Of a stretch of 64,000 nt of DNA, positions 44,677 to 53,787 are shown piece after piece. The DNA is taken from assembly GCA_019912965.1 (NCBI GenBank), contig JAIOHM010000232.1, positions 1 through 64,000 on the forward strand. The letters run 5' to 3'. Origin of the DNA: Anaerolineae bacterium. GTDB taxonomy: Bacteria > Chloroflexota > Anaerolineae > Aggregatilineales > Phototrophicaceae. Position 1 is the first letter of the stretch. Each line of letters begins with the position of its first letter. The notes below the pieces were generated by a model. The model did not search any database. It was not told the DNA's origin and was given only the letters and a program-made list of their open reading frames with translations. The translations under genes and the position numbers were made by a program.

Positions 44677-45417
44677 CTACTGCTTGCGGGCGCGGATGCC
44701 CATGAATAATGGGAATTCGTTATTGGCACGTTCTTCTGCGCGATTATCCCCCTGCTGATAAGTCGTGATTTCATCTAAACGGTCAACCAGCAAGCCACAT
44801 TCGGCCAGTGTATTGATGTAGGTACTCACGGGTCGGTGAAAGCTGATGGTCGTGCCGTGTTTATGCTGTTTCATGGGGATATTGAGGGGCGTTAAATAGC
44901 GGTCAATCCGGCGATATTGGAGGCGGCGTTCGCTCTCGTAACCCCATCCACTCTGGCGCGGGATGCGAAAGCACGGATGCGTCATCACAATCGCCACCAC
45001 CCCACCACCCCGCAGGGCATAAGCTGCGTTTTTCAGCACATCGTTTAACGGACTCATGTCCTGTATGCTGAGTAAGTAGGCACAGGCATCGAAAGCCACT
45101 TCGCTAAAATGGTGAGATAAATGACGCGCATCGCCTTCGATAAAACGCCCATATGCCCCATGATAATTTTTGGCTTTCTGAACGAATTTACGGCTGATTT
45201 CGATTCCAGTGTAGTGCGCACCGGCAGCGTGAACTGACTTCGCTAGTACGCCCGTCCCTGCGCCAATATCCAGAATATGCTGACCGGGTTGTGGGGCTAA
45301 CAGATCAAGCATAGCTGGAATCGCTACATGGCGGTGATGCTCACTGCCATCTTTGCCGACCCAACCATCATACCAATCCGCGACGGCATTCCAGCCGGAG
45401 GGGTTTTTATTTGCCAT
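44677..45417 (-). CDS. SAM-dependent methyltransferase (class I)
   Basis: 246 residues. The SAM-binding motif I is HILDIGAGTGVLAKSV (about 50-65), with YTGIEISRKFV as motif II, RFIEGDARHL after it and a later ALRGGGVVAIVMTHPCF (motif IV region). The N-terminus (WNAVADWYDGWVGKDGS) is typical of methyltransferases of the type 11/25 group. The C-terminus carries a substrate-lid region. The substrate is unknown. The 275 bases upstream contain a GTGTTATG-N8-CATAACAC inverted repeat (45579..45602) that may be an operator. Confidence 0.87.
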   Translation of the reverse strand: MANKNPSGWNAVADWYDGWVGKDGSEHHRHVAIPAMLDLLAPQPGQHILDIGAGTGVLAKSVHAAGAHYTGIEISRKFVQKAKNYHGAYGRFIEGDARHLSHHFSEVAFDACAYLLSIQDMSPLNDVLKNAAYALRGGGVVAIVMTHPCFRIPRQSGWGYESERRLQYRRIDRYLTPLNIPMKQHKHGTTISFHRPVSTYINTLAECGLLVDRLDEITTYQQGDNRAEERANNEFPLFMGIRARKQ

Positions 45418-45578
45418 GTTCGGAGTGTTCTTTCACACAATGCGCTGGTTGAACGATGTCTGTGCATAACAGACGCGCAGGTGGATGCAAAGGGGCATCC
45501 CCAATGCTGAATCGCCAACTTACTTTTTGAAGCGGGGTTCAGCTTATTGTGAGGCGGATGTCCAGATACGGATCATCC

Positions 45579-45602
45579 GTGTTATGAACACGAACATAAC
45601 AC
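45579..45602. promoter_or_regulatory. Inverted repeat upstream of the methyltransferase gene
   Basis: GTGTTATG and CATAACAC are perfect complements around an eight-base loop (AACACGAA). It lies 162 bases upstream of the methyltransferase start on the minus strand, in a gene-free gap of 275 bases. It may be a repressor site or RNA hairpin. A tiny minus-strand frame starts inside it. Confidence 0.35.
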
Positions 45603-45692
45603 TCTCCTGAAGTAGAAGTCGCCAGTTTAGCACATGCTGACAGGTGTGTCAAAGGGTCAGGAGAGTTAGAAAAATCATCGTTTACGTCCCCA

Positions 45693-46163
45693 TTATGTCA
45701 CCAACGCGGGGTCGATACGGACGAACACCGAGTCACCTACGGCTGTGACCACTTGACCATCACTGAGTTCACAGATGACGCGGGTTTTCCGCCCAATTTC
45801 GCCTTCGACCCATGCACGCAGATGTAGGGATATGTCCATTGCGGTTGGCTTCAGATATTTGACGCTGAGTGAACCAGTCACGGACATAATCACGGGCTGC
45901 GTGCCGGGGTCGCGGCCTTCGGCTTTGTAGCCAAAAGCCATCGCCGTCCAGTTGGAGTGGCAGTCGATGAGCGAAGCGATAATTCCGCCATAGAGCGCAC
46001 CCCGCAGGCCGGATGTAAATTTGGCCTGTGGGGTGAAGGTGGCTACCACGAACTGACCATCCTCTGACCAGTAACTTTTGAGGTGTAAGCCATCCGGATT
46101 GGATGCGCCACAACCGTAACACATACCCTGCGGCCAGCAGATGTCTTGAAGTGCCTGTTCCAT
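45693..46163 (-). CDS. PaaI-family thioesterase (hotdog fold)
   Basis: 156 residues. MCYGCGASNPDGLHLKSYW is the N-terminal Cys-rich signature common to this group, and GLRGALYGGIIASLIDCHSNW holds the catalytic-loop region (the G-G-x-x-x-x-x-x-D helix) of hotdog thioesterases. LSVKYLKPTAMDISLHLRAWV gives the long strand. It hydrolyses acyl-CoA or a similar thioester. Its substrate is unknown. It is 64 bases downstream of the VOC gene on the same strand. Confidence 0.85.
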   Translation of the reverse strand: MEQALQDICWPQGMCYGCGASNPDGLHLKSYWSEDGQFVVATFTPQAKFTSGLRGALYGGIIASLIDCHSNWTAMAFGYKAEGRDPGTQPVIMSVTGSLSVKYLKPTAMDISLHLRAWVEGEIGRKTRVICELSDGQVVTAVGDSVFVRIDPALVT

Positions 46164-46226
46164 TGTTTCATCCCGTTTTCAGTAAACCGCACAATAAGTC
46201 AGTTTACCTGTAAACGCGATAAAAAC

Positions 46227-46661
46227 TCAACTGGCTTGCGGCCAGGCGGCTTCCAGAAACAGGCCATTGTTATCGGTGAACATGAAGTTCCGCAGCCTGC
46301 CAATAGTGTTGACCTCACTCATCTGGACATCGAAGTTTTTCAACCGTTCGCGCAGGACGAGGGCGGCTTCTTCATCCGGGAGGGCGAAGGCGATATGTTG
46401 GAGGACACCGTTGATAAAGTGAAAACGTTCCGCCAGCATTTCCGGCTCGGCTAACAGATTGGCCTGTGGATATTCAAAATAGTGCAGTCCCCATGTTTCG
46501 GTATCGCCCGGTTTGATGAAGCAGTGGCGTCCGCGCTGGGGTGTGGCGGGGAGGATTTCGCCAATTTGCATCCCTAAAGCATTCCGATAAAAATGGATAG
46601 TCGCGTCCAGATCGGGTGTGACGAGGGCGATGTGATGAAATCCGTTCCAAGGGGTATCCAT
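46227..46661 (-). CDS. VOC family (glyoxalase/dioxygenase-like) protein
   Basis: 144 residues with two beta-alpha-beta-beta-beta modules. GFHHIALVTPDLDATIHFYRNALGM starts the first (the His is a metal ligand), and LQHIAFALPDEEAALVLRERL starts the second (His). NGLFLEAAW near the end supplies the Glu ligand. It may be a dioxygenase, isomerase or resistance protein, and the family is too broad to choose. The spacing to the thioesterase suggests a joint transcript. Confidence 0.85.
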   Translation of the reverse strand: MDTPWNGFHHIALVTPDLDATIHFYRNALGMQIGEILPATPQRGRHCFIKPGDTETWGLHYFEYPQANLLAEPEMLAERFHFINGVLQHIAFALPDEEAALVLRERLKNFDVQMSEVNTIGRLRNFMFTDNNGLFLEAAWPQAS

Positions 46662-46855
46662 AATGTTGTTCCTTTCCTGAGTGAATTACATTCTGGATTC
46701 TAGGGGGGTGGCGATCCGGTGTATTGTAAAAATCCGGCATCTGTCCCATGCCATCAGGGAGCAGTCGCTTGAAGTTAAGAAATGCGTTACGCTAAATTGC
46801 CAGAGTGGAACAAATTGTATCAAGACGGTGAAAGCCGTAGGAAGGAATTACACGG

Positions 46856-47662
46856 ATGAAACCCGATTTCGGAGATACATTTAGTAATGCAAAATCCTAC
46901 GAAGCCTATGTTGGTCGATGGAGTCGTTTAGTTGCACATCCGTTTATCGGCTGGTTGGATGCTGCTCCCGGAGGCGACTGGCTTGATGTTGGGGTCGGGA
47001 CAGGTATTCTTACCCACGTCATTTTGCAGGAAGCGTCCCCGGCAAAAGTCGTTGGCATTGATTTGTCAGCAGAATACATCGACTTCGCCCGCCAGCGTAT
47101 TCACGATGACCGCGCTGAGTTCAAAGTGGGCGATGCAGCCAATGTCGCCTCTGAATCGCCACAATTCGATGTTTCGGTGGCTGGTCTTGTTTTGAACTTC
47201 GTGCCATCGCCCCAGGAAGCAGCCAAAAGCATGACGCAGGCAGTCCGGGACGGCGGGATAGTGGCTGCATACGTTTGGGACTACAGTGGTCAAATGGAAA
47301 TGATGCGCCACTTCTGGGATGCCGCGATTAAAGTTGACCCTTCGGCCAGTGAAATGGATGCCGGCCAACGCTTTACGATTTGCGAACCCAACAACCTGCG
47401 CGCCTTATTTGAGTCGATGGATTTAAAAGGGGTTGAAGTGATTCCGATTGATGTTCAAACTCAATTTAAGGATTTCGATGACTACTGGCTGCCTTTTCTG
47501 GGGGCACAAGGTTCGGTTTCCAAATATCTGCGCGGGTTAAATGATGAAATGCGAACCGCGCTCCGCGACCAACTGCAAAGACAACTCCCTACCAGCGATG
47601 ACGGCGGAATCTCACTGGTTGCGCGAGCGTGGGCGGTAAAGGGGAAGAAATCTATTTCCTGA
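46856..47662 (+). CDS. SAM-dependent methyltransferase (class I)
   Basis: 268 residues. Motif I is WLDVGVGTGILTHVIL (about 42-57), followed by VVGIDLSAEYIDFARQRI, FKVGDAANVASESP and FDVSVAGLVLNFVPSP. It is of the type 11 (UbiE-like) kind. Its C-terminus includes FDDYWLPFLGAQGSVSKYLRG, a substrate lid. Its stop overlaps the convergent AraC gene by 11 bases. The 194 bases upstream hold no clear signals beyond GGAAGGAATT before the ATG. Confidence 0.88.
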   Translation: MKPDFGDTFSNAKSYEAYVGRWSRLVAHPFIGWLDAAPGGDWLDVGVGTGILTHVILQEASPAKVVGIDLSAEYIDFARQRIHDDRAEFKVGDAANVASESPQFDVSVAGLVLNFVPSPQEAAKSMTQAVRDGGIVAAYVWDYSGQMEMMRHFWDAAIKVDPSASEMDAGQRFTICEPNNLRALFESMDLKGVEVIPIDVQTQFKDFDDYWLPFLGAQGSVSKYLRGLNDEMRTALRDQLQRQLPTSDDGGISLVARAWAVKGKKSIS

Positions 47663-48446
47663 GGTGTTCTGCCCAGCGGCCTAATCCATCAGCCGCGAAT
47701 GTGCCGGGTGTTTGGGCAGCGAAGCCTTTGAAGTCGTGGATGAAGTGCGCTTGATCGGTATAGCCGAATTCGTGGGCTAAAACGGTGGGTTGGATTGAAG
47801 GATTCATCACCCATGCATTACGGATAGACTCGAAGCGAATCAAACGGGCGAGGGTTTTGGGCGAAAGGCCTGTGAAATGTTTGAAGCGGCGCTCAAACTG
47901 GCGTGGCGAAAGATGGGCATGGGCAATCAATTCGCTCATCCGCACCTTGCCATTCGTCCGGTAAAGCTGTTCTCCTGCCCTTTGAATGATGGATAAGTCA
48001 GGATTGGGGTGATGGGGCAGGGATTTCACAAACTGCTGAAGCGTTTGTACAGCTTCAGCCTGTCCCTTTCGATGAAAAGTGGTTTGGAGGGTTTGGGCGA
48101 AGTCGTTCCAGATTCCATCGAGGCCAATGATCTGGCTGGGGGATTTGGGTAGGTCAATCCGGTTTTGCCATGCATACAAGCGGACGCCAAGCAGTTGAAC
48201 GTCTCCGGTCGCGCGTAATTTGAGGGGTTTTTGTTGAAGCCGGGAGAGCATGACGGTTGGGAGTTGGGTTTGTGTACCGTCGGCGGTTTCCAGAAGCAGC
48301 GGTGCGCCATAATTGATGACCAATTCGAGATACGAGTCGGGCAGTATGGCGTTTTGGTTATAGGCATGTTGATCGGCTTCGAGCGTCCAGAAGCAGGCGA
48401 CATTAGGGGTCAGGGTAGGCTGTGGAGCGAATTCGGTGTGGGGCAT
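47652..48446 (-). CDS. AraC-family transcriptional regulator
   Basis: 264 residues. The N-terminal 150 residues (VACFWTLEADQHAYNQNAIL, then YLELVINYGAPLLLETADGT) are the DUF6597-like ligand domain of this subgroup. The C-terminal AraC domain has two helix-turn-helices: MSELIAHAHLSPRQFERRFK and the following GLSPKTLARLIRFESIRNA, with LAHEFGYTDQAHFIHDFK at the end. The ligand and targets are unknown. It is convergent with the methyltransferase. It may control the VOC gene upstream of it, or itself. Confidence 0.9.
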   Translation of the reverse strand: MPHTEFAPQPTLTPNVACFWTLEADQHAYNQNAILPDSYLELVINYGAPLLLETADGTQTQLPTVMLSRLQQKPLKLRATGDVQLLGVRLYAWQNRIDLPKSPSQIIGLDGIWNDFAQTLQTTFHRKGQAEAVQTLQQFVKSLPHHPNPDLSIIQRAGEQLYRTNGKVRMSELIAHAHLSPRQFERRFKHFTGLSPKTLARLIRFESIRNAWVMNPSIQPTVLAHEFGYTDQAHFIHDFKGFAAQTPGTFAADGLGRWAEHLRK

Positions 48447-48464
48447 GGATAGATATTTTCTCGC

Positions 48465-48488
48465 AGGGGCGTAACCTGTTACGCCCCT
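48465..48488 (-). terminator. Hairpin after the VOC gene
   Basis: AGGGGCGTAAC and GTTACGCCCCT are exact complements separated by only two bases, so the loop opens somewhat. It lies between the VOC stop (48501) and the AraC start (48446). It is a member of the GGGGCG gene-end hairpins. Confidence 0.5.
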
Positions 48489-48500
48489 ACCCGGCTTTAT

Positions 48501-48896
48501 TTACTGAACCAGCGGATGTTTGAGTTCCCAAATATTGCCTTCGGGGTCTTTAAAGTAGGCGGCACGAATTCCCCAAGACTGGCTGACCGGGGCTTTGGTA
48601 AATTCAACACCTTTGGCTTTAAGGGTTTCGTAGGCTTCATCCACGTTATCGACATTGGCGCACAGCAGTATGCGATCCACTTTCCCAGTTTGGGGTTCAA
48701 ATGCATCCAGCGGGACATTGACCATTTCAGCAGCTTCCGAGATGTGAAGCAGCGCGAAGTCTTGGTCGTCCATCTTAAAGGCGACAAATTTGGGTTCGAG
48801 TTGGGCAACTTCCAGGCTAAGAGTATCTCGATAAAAGGCCAGCGATTTCTCAAAATCTTGCACGAACAAGACGGTTGAATTGATCTTGCGAAACAT
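48501..48896 (-). CDS. VOC family protein
   Basis: 131 residues from the ATG at 48896, with TAGGAG nine bases upstream; the open frame extends to 49025 but has no site there. FRKINSTVLFVQDFEKSLAF and YRDTLSLEVAQ start the first module, and RILLCANVDNVDEAYETLKA the second. FKDPEGNIWELKHP carries the C-terminal Glu metal ligand. The first-strand position that is usually His is Ser/Thr, so the metal site may be incomplete. It is probably a small-molecule binding or isomerase protein. Confidence 0.85.
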   Translation of the reverse strand: MFRKINSTVLFVQDFEKSLAFYRDTLSLEVAQLEPKFVAFKMDDQDFALLHISEAAEMVNVPLDAFEPQTGKVDRILLCANVDNVDEAYETLKAKGVEFTKAPVSQSWGIRAAYFKDPEGNIWELKHPLVQ

Positions 48897-49043
48897 GGCA
48901 AAAACTCCTATGTTGTGTGTACGCATTTTGCACAATGAACGTTTCGCAGCGGATGCGCCGGGTGTTTCCGCTGCGAAGGTGTGGTTGGACTGCCGCTGCA
49001 ATACGCGCAGTAGAAGCATGGGCAAGGATTATGAGCGCGAGAG

Positions 49044-49739
49044 CTAGGTGCGGTGATTCGACTGTTCCTTGATAGTTTGGGGCGTAAACCGTTTCCAATG
49101 ACCTTCGGAAACCACTTCAACTGCTCCATCGATCACTTTGAGGGCGGTCTGATCGTCAATCGCGTACCCCGGCACTTGCATCCCGGCAGCCCATCTTTCG
49201 GCATGGGTCATGGAATTGTCCGGCAGCATCTCATGATCCAGGTGCGGAAACATCGCAAAATCGACCAGTCCCAGCGTTTCATCGCCACCTGTGGGCGGAG
49301 TCCAACCGACGAAGCTTTCTCCGATCCGAGGAGCCATTATCATGCTCCCGGCGCTCAGGCCGACGTAGACCGCGCGCAGCGACGGCAAGCGGTCTGCCAG
49401 CCCGGACTGCCGCATCCAGTAGCAGAGATAGAGCGGGTCGCCGCCATTCACCAGCAGAACGTCGGCTTCTTGAACCATGGGAACCCAGTGCTTTTCATCA
49501 ATGCTGGGCAGTGCAGTCAGCTCCAGCACGCCTAATGACTTCCACCCCAATTCGCACATGGTGCATTCATCGTTTCCGCTGATGAACCGCCATGCCAGGG
49601 CAGCACCGCCGGGTAGGGCGTATGATGCGGTGGGAATGCAGAGGGCGCTGGACTCGGCAACTGGTTTACCCAGTAGATCAACCAGCGCGTTATGGATGCT
49701 GGTGTTTTTGATGCCAGCGGAAGTAAGCAGAAATTTCAT
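49044..49739 (-). CDS. Peptidase E-like (S51) protein
   Basis: 231 residues. AVYVGLSAGSMIMAPRIGES holds the nucleophile Ser in G-x-S-A-G (about residue 130). VLLVNGGDPLYLCYWMRQSG and HEMLPDNSMTHAERWAA match family regions, including the His. Peptidase E cleaves Asp-Xaa dipeptides, and relatives include cyanophycinase. There is no signal peptide, so it is cytosolic. It lies 148 bases upstream of the VOC gene on the same strand, and the gap holds no other gene. Confidence 0.88.
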   Translation of the reverse strand: MKFLLTSAGIKNTSIHNALVDLLGKPVAESSALCIPTASYALPGGAALAWRFISGNDECTMCELGWKSLGVLELTALPSIDEKHWVPMVQEADVLLVNGGDPLYLCYWMRQSGLADRLPSLRAVYVGLSAGSMIMAPRIGESFVGWTPPTGGDETLGLVDFAMFPHLDHEMLPDNSMTHAERWAAGMQVPGYAIDDQTALKVIDGAVEVVSEGHWKRFTPQTIKEQSNHRT

Positions 49740-49843
49740 GATCCCTCTCCTTGACGATGGTAATCCTCTTACAAAGCAAAAATTTCTCTAAGCTCACGCT
49801 CTTGGCGAGGCAGAATTACTGTCCTGCATTCCAAAACACAGTT

Positions 49844-50152
49844 TTAGAGAAAGGCAACTTCCTCGCGGATTTTTCTGACAACGGTGGGCATGGCGCTGAA
49901 GAATTCGGTATAGGCGGCGCTGACTTCATCTTTGGAGTCACGCAAGAGGCGGTCGAGGGCTGCGTAATTTTCCAGCCAGAAAATCCACAGCGAGGACGGG
50001 CCAGCGCCCAAGCCACCGCTGCCTGCGACAATTTCTTTTATCCAGCTTTTGCCTTGCACCACATCATGCAGTTTACGCGCTTTGCGGCCATAGGATTCTT
50101 CAAACGGGGTCGGCCAATCGAATTCAACAATGAGGTAAATGCCTGTGGTCAC
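49844..50152 (-). CDS. Hypothetical dimeric alpha/beta-barrel-like protein
   Basis: 102 residues if the GTG at 50152 is used, which has GGAG six bases upstream and starts at the first strand (TTGIYLIVEFDWPTPFEESY). An ATG at 50215 in the same frame would add 21 residues. The pattern of strand, helix (RKARKLHDVVQ), strand (SSLWIFWLENYAALDRLL) and helix (DSKDEVSAAYTEFF) fits the EthD/NIPSNAP class of ferredoxin-like folds. No activity can be assigned. It stands alone between peptidase E and a divergent gene. Confidence 0.6.
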   Translation of the reverse strand: MTTGIYLIVEFDWPTPFEESYGRKARKLHDVVQGKSWIKEIVAGSGGLGAGPSSLWIFWLENYAALDRLLRDSKDEVSAAYTEFFSAMPTVVRKIREEVAFL

Positions 50153-50268
50153 GTGGTCTCCGACAGTGGGTAGAAAATACATTCCAGTATAGAACATAAA
50201 TTCGTGTTGTGTCAAGCAGGATGTGCGCTACAATCCGCGCGGGATTATTTGCGAAAAAGAGCAGGGAC

Positions 50269-50720
50269 ATGAGCGAGACGAATATCACGGAGGTGCTGAA
50301 CCTCATCAATGTGGTTGTGGCAGGTGTCATCAGCGCGGATGGCTACGGGCCGATCAGCATGATTCGGGAATTGGGCGCGGTGAACGCGAATTTTTTCATG
50401 CTGCGCGGGAACAATATGCCGCCAGCCCGACGATTCAAGCGGTATTGGATTTGTCGGCATCCGAGGCCTATGTTCAGGAAGGCGAGAAAGTTGATCTGGG
50501 GCATTTCGATCATCAGGCCGCATTGGAACGCTCTGGACATCTGGATGAACTGCTGGCAGGTGTGGCAGACGCGGGACAGGTGAAGCAGTTCCTTTATGAT
50601 CTGGCGGTGCATGTGGCGGAGGCAGCCGGGCCGGGAGTCTTCGGGCGTGGCAAACCAATCAGCCCGCAGGAAGGCATGTACTTAAAATTGTTGAAAGAAA
50701 AATTAGGGCTTTATCAATAA
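50269..50720 (+). pseudogene. Hypothetical protein gene split by a -1 frameshift
   Basis: Codons from ATG 50269 (SETNITEVLNLINVVVAGVI...) are sensible until NANFF at about 50397. They then become Arg-rich and stop at 50583. In the -1 frame the sequence continues as HAAREQYAASPTIQAVLDLS and ends AEAAGPGVFGRGKP...LGLYQ at 50720, for about 150 residues in all. The junction is T-TTT-TTC at 50391..50397, a canonical slippery heptamer and also a T-run. It is either a base-calling or genuine deletion, or programmed frameshifting. The protein family is not recognised. It is nine bases from the hydrolase gene. Confidence 0.7.
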
Positions 50721-50729
50721 GGAGCAGGG

Positions 50730-51533
50730 ATGCCGCACAACACGGTCAACGGGATGCAGATGTACTATGAATTACATGGGCAGGAAGGCAAAGAAGTCGT
50801 TTTATTTTTACACGGTTTAGGGTCTAGCACGCAGGATTGGGAGCTGCAAACGCCATACTTCACGCGCGAGTATCGGGTGCTGCTGGTGGATATTCGCGGG
50901 CATGGACGCAGCGGCAAACCCGCCGGGCCGTACAGCGTGCGGCAGTTCGCGCAGGATATGGTGACGCTGCTCGATCAACTGAAGATTGATAAGGCGCATA
51001 CGGTGGGGTTATCGATGGGCGGGATGATCGCGTTCCAAATGGCGGCGGATTATCCAGACCGCCTGTTGACGATGACAATTGCCAACAGCGGCCCTGCGGT
51101 AGTCGCACGAACGCTCAAAGAGAAGTTCGCTATCTGGATGCGATTCTTTATCGTGCGGCTGTTGGGGATGCAGAAGATGGGCGAAACGCTCGCCAAGCGG
51201 TTGTTCGTCCGGCCTGAAGAAGAAGCCCTGCGACAGACCTTCATCAAGCGGTGGACGGAAAATGATCCGCGTGCCTATATGGATGCGATGCGCGGTATCG
51301 TTGGCTGGACTGTGGAAGACCAGATTGGCAATATAAATGTCCCAACGCTGGTGCTGGCGTCTGATCAGGATTATACGCCCGTCGCGGCGAAAGAGGCTTA
51401 TGTCGTAAAGATGCCGAATGCCACGCTGAAAATTCTCCCAGACTCACATCATGCGGTGGCGGCTGAGCGCCCGGAAGTCTTCAACGAAGCGGTTTACGGA
51501 TTTATCCATTCCGTCATCGCGCCAGCACGCTAA
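50730..51533 (+). CDS. Alpha/beta-hydrolase
   Basis: 267 residues. The oxyanion loop is LFLHGLGSSTQDW, the nucleophile elbow is VGLSMGGMIA (Ser near residue 97), and the acid is in LVLASDQDYTPV (Asp near 213) with SHHAVAAERP as the His region (near 240). It fits the 3-oxoadipate enol-lactonase/haloperoxidase-like group, with a small cap. GGAGCAGGG precedes the ATG. It follows the frameshifted gene by nine bases and probably shares a transcript with it. Confidence 0.9.
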   Translation: MPHNTVNGMQMYYELHGQEGKEVVLFLHGLGSSTQDWELQTPYFTREYRVLLVDIRGHGRSGKPAGPYSVRQFAQDMVTLLDQLKIDKAHTVGLSMGGMIAFQMAADYPDRLLTMTIANSGPAVVARTLKEKFAIWMRFFIVRLLGMQKMGETLAKRLFVRPEEEALRQTFIKRWTENDPRAYMDAMRGIVGWTVEDQIGNINVPTLVLASDQDYTPVAAKEAYVVKMPNATLKILPDSHHAVAAERPEVFNEAVYGFIHSVIAPAR

Positions 51534-51630
51534 ACAAGGAACTACTTCTACCTCTGTAAACCCGGTTAAGGCTAAAATAAATATATTGCTTTCGTAATTT
51601 GCAAAATAGAATAGGGATAGGTATATTCAC

Positions 51631-51660
51631 TTGCAAGCTCGATTGAATTTGAAATATAAA
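51631..51660 (+). promoter_or_regulatory. Candidate promoter of the 51696-59637 gene set
   Basis: TTGCAA (51631..51636) and TATAAA (51655..51660) are separated by 18 bases, in an AT-rich gap between the hydrolase gene and the TTG start at 51696. This would place the start of transcription about 30 bases before the gene. No similar boxes are seen before the next three genes, which supports one transcript. Confidence 0.4.
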
Positions 51661-51695
51661 TAATACTGTACACATCCAATAAGGGAGCAAGTACC

Positions 51696-53783
51696 TTGTT
51701 GACACACAAACGATTGATATTCGTCTGCATTATGTTTCTGTGTGTATTCATGGTGAAATCTCTCTTGGCTGCACAGGGTACTGATCTCTCTGGAACAGGC
51801 TCGGCAGCCAGTAATACCGATTCTTTGGGCGACCTTGAATTTAGCTTCGGCTATCCAGAGGGTTGGCGCATCGTTGAACTGGATAGTATTCCGCGCGGAG
51901 GGGCAGCATTATCGCTTATACAGCGCGACGCGCTTGGCCTAGAGTCGCCAGTTGCCTTATTGACGATTTCGTTAATTGAGTCGCCCCGCGCACTGGATGT
52001 ATTTTCCATGTCAGGGGTCTTGACATTCGGTTTGGCACGGGAGACACAGCCCAGTCAAGGTTTCGTTCTTGCAGAGCGTGATGCGGCTGCGCTGCGTGGT
52101 ATCGTTGCGGTTGGCGATGTAGAGCGCGAAACACTTGCCGTAGTTATTCAAGTAGGGCCTGAATTATTCGCGCTTGGTCAAGTAGTCAGTAATGGACCGT
52201 CGTTAGATGAACTGGAACCCGTGGTTCAGGAGATTTTAGCTTCGGTCAAAGCAGATTTACCAGAAGAACAGCCAACGGCGACCAGCACCCCGATTCCACT
52301 GCCTACTGAACCACCCAAAGCCTGCCCATGGATTGCGACGGCAGCGGTTGCGCGCGTGAGAGTCGTTAATGCCGAAGAAGCCGGCACGGGTCGTGATTTT
52401 GGCACAGACGGCGATCAAATCGTCCTTACGATGGCGATTGGGCCAGCCTTGCCCAATCAACAAGTTGATCCGGGAATTTTTGGCACCTTCCTCTTTGAGT
52501 GGACGGCTAACCTTCAGGGCGGCGATATACGTGATGAAGTGGGGACTTTAAGCCGAGATATTTGTGATGAAGATTTTGGACTGGTGGTCAGTATTGTTGA
52601 AGATGACTCTACCCCATTCGGCCCAGTGCTAACCTCTATTGGCGAACGGGTATTCCTCCCACTGGTCACGGCTGGACAGCCTGTTGAATATCGGTCAGAG
52701 GTGATTGAAGTATTCCAAGGTGAATCCCAGGATGGGGGATATGAGTATCAACTTGCCCTCCGCATCACTATTCAAACTCAGGAAGGAATCACCACCGCTG
52801 ATTTGACCCCAACTCCTACACCTTCCAATACGTACACGCCCGCCCCAACCAACACGCCAACGTCTACCCGTACACCGACGGCGACTTTCACCCTGACCCC
52901 AACGGATACCCTAACGCCATCGAATACACCAACCAATACTGATACGCCAACCAGTACGTCAACCCCAACTCAAACCTATACACCAACGGTAACGCTTACA
53001 CCATCCGTCACGCTCACACCGAGCAAAACCTTTACACCGACCATTACACCGACGCCATCGCGGACGTACACCCCGTCAGCGACTTTTACGCCCAGCCGCA
53101 CGCCAACATCGACGGCTACGCCGACAAATACGCCTACACCAACGAATACCGCAACGCCTACCAAGACCTTTACACCTTCCCTTACTCCTACTCCAACGTC
53201 AACCTTCACGCAGACCATGACGCCAACGGTCACACCGACAGAAACGGTAACGTCCACCCCAACGCCGCTTATTTGTCCGGGGGCTTTGCCAGCACGCTTG
53301 CAGCCCGGTATGGAAGCCCGTGTCATTCCGGGCGGGAATCGTAACCGTGTGCGGACGGATCCAACCTTAAACGGGGTGGAGCTAGGACGGATAGATCCCG
53401 GTGAACGTTTCTTTATTATGGATGGCCCGGTATGTGCTGATGGCTTTACGTGGTATTTAGTCGATTACTTTAACTTGGTCGGTTGGACTGCGGAAAGTGA
53501 TGCCACTGACTATTGGCTGGAACCCATCACGGTGCCGCCGACGGTTGAAGTTGGCGAGGATGCCTGCATTGTGACCGCCAATGGACAGGTCAACCAACGG
53601 AATGGTCCCGGCACTGGCTTCGACCAGGTTGGAACGTTGGTCAATGGGGATACGCGCGTTGTGATTGGTCGGGCAGTTAGCACTGCTGGATTCAATTGGT
53701 GGAAACTTGAGGATGATACTTGGGTTCGTGAGGACACGGTGACGATCTCTGGTATATGTTCCGGCATACCTGAGGTGCAATAG
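51696..53783 (+). CDS. Secreted protein with Thr/Pro-rich linker and two SH3-like domains
   Basis: 695 residues. It starts at TTG with AAGGGAG eight bases upstream, and the signal peptide ends near residue 27 (SLLAAQG). Residues 40-185 form an alpha/beta domain of unknown type ([18 protein letters not shown]), followed by a second domain (about 205-360) and then about 150 residues of T-P-T/S repeats (370-525). The C-terminus has an SH3b-like domain ([17 protein letters not shown]...[13 protein letters not shown]) and another ([15 protein letters not shown]...[12 protein letters not shown]). The first SH3-like domain is homologous to one in 56734..59637. It likely spans or binds the cell envelope. 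Confidence 0.8.
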   Translation: MLTHKRLIFVCIMFLCVFMVKSLLAAQGTDLSGTGSAASNTDSLGDLEFSFGYPEGWRIVELDSIPRGGAALSLIQRDALGLESPVALLTISLIESPRALDVFSMSGVLTFGLARETQPSQGFVLAERDAAALRGIVAVGDVERETLAVVIQVGPELFALGQVVSNGPSLDELEPVVQEILASVKADLPEEQPTATSTPIPLPTEPPKACPWIATAAVARVRVVNAEEAGTGRDFGTDGDQIVLTMAIGPALPNQQVDPGIFGTFLFEWTANLQGGDIRDEVGTLSRDICDEDFGLVVSIVEDDSTPFGPVLTSIGERVFLPLVTAGQPVEYRSEVIEVFQGESQDGGYEYQLALRITIQTQEGITTADLTPTPTPSNTYTPAPTNTPTSTRTPTATFTLTPTDTLTPSNTPTNTDTPTSTSTPTQTYTPTVTLTPSVTLTPSKTFTPTITPTPSRTYTPSATFTPSRTPTSTATPTNTPTPTNTATPTKTFTPSLTPTPTSTFTQTMTPTVTPTETVTSTPTPLICPGALPARLQPGMEARVIPGGNRNRVRTDPTLNGVELGRIDPGERFFIMDGPVCADGFTWYLVDYFNLVGWTAESDATDYWLEPITVPPTVEVGEDACIVTANGQVNQRNGPGTGFDQVGTLVNGDTRVVIGRAVSTAGFNWWKLEDDTWVREDTVTISGICSGIPEVQ

Positions 53784-53787
53784 AAGC

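Noticed and set aside
45544-45597. 17-codon minus-strand frame with AGGAGA before its ATG, leader-peptide candidate
   Set aside because: Too short to judge. The ATG lies within an inverted repeat, and no attenuation structure linked to the methyltransferase gene could be made out.
48897-49025. N-terminal extension of the VOC protein
   Set aside because: The VOC fold begins at the ATG at 48896, which has a good ribosome-binding site. The extension is not protein-like.
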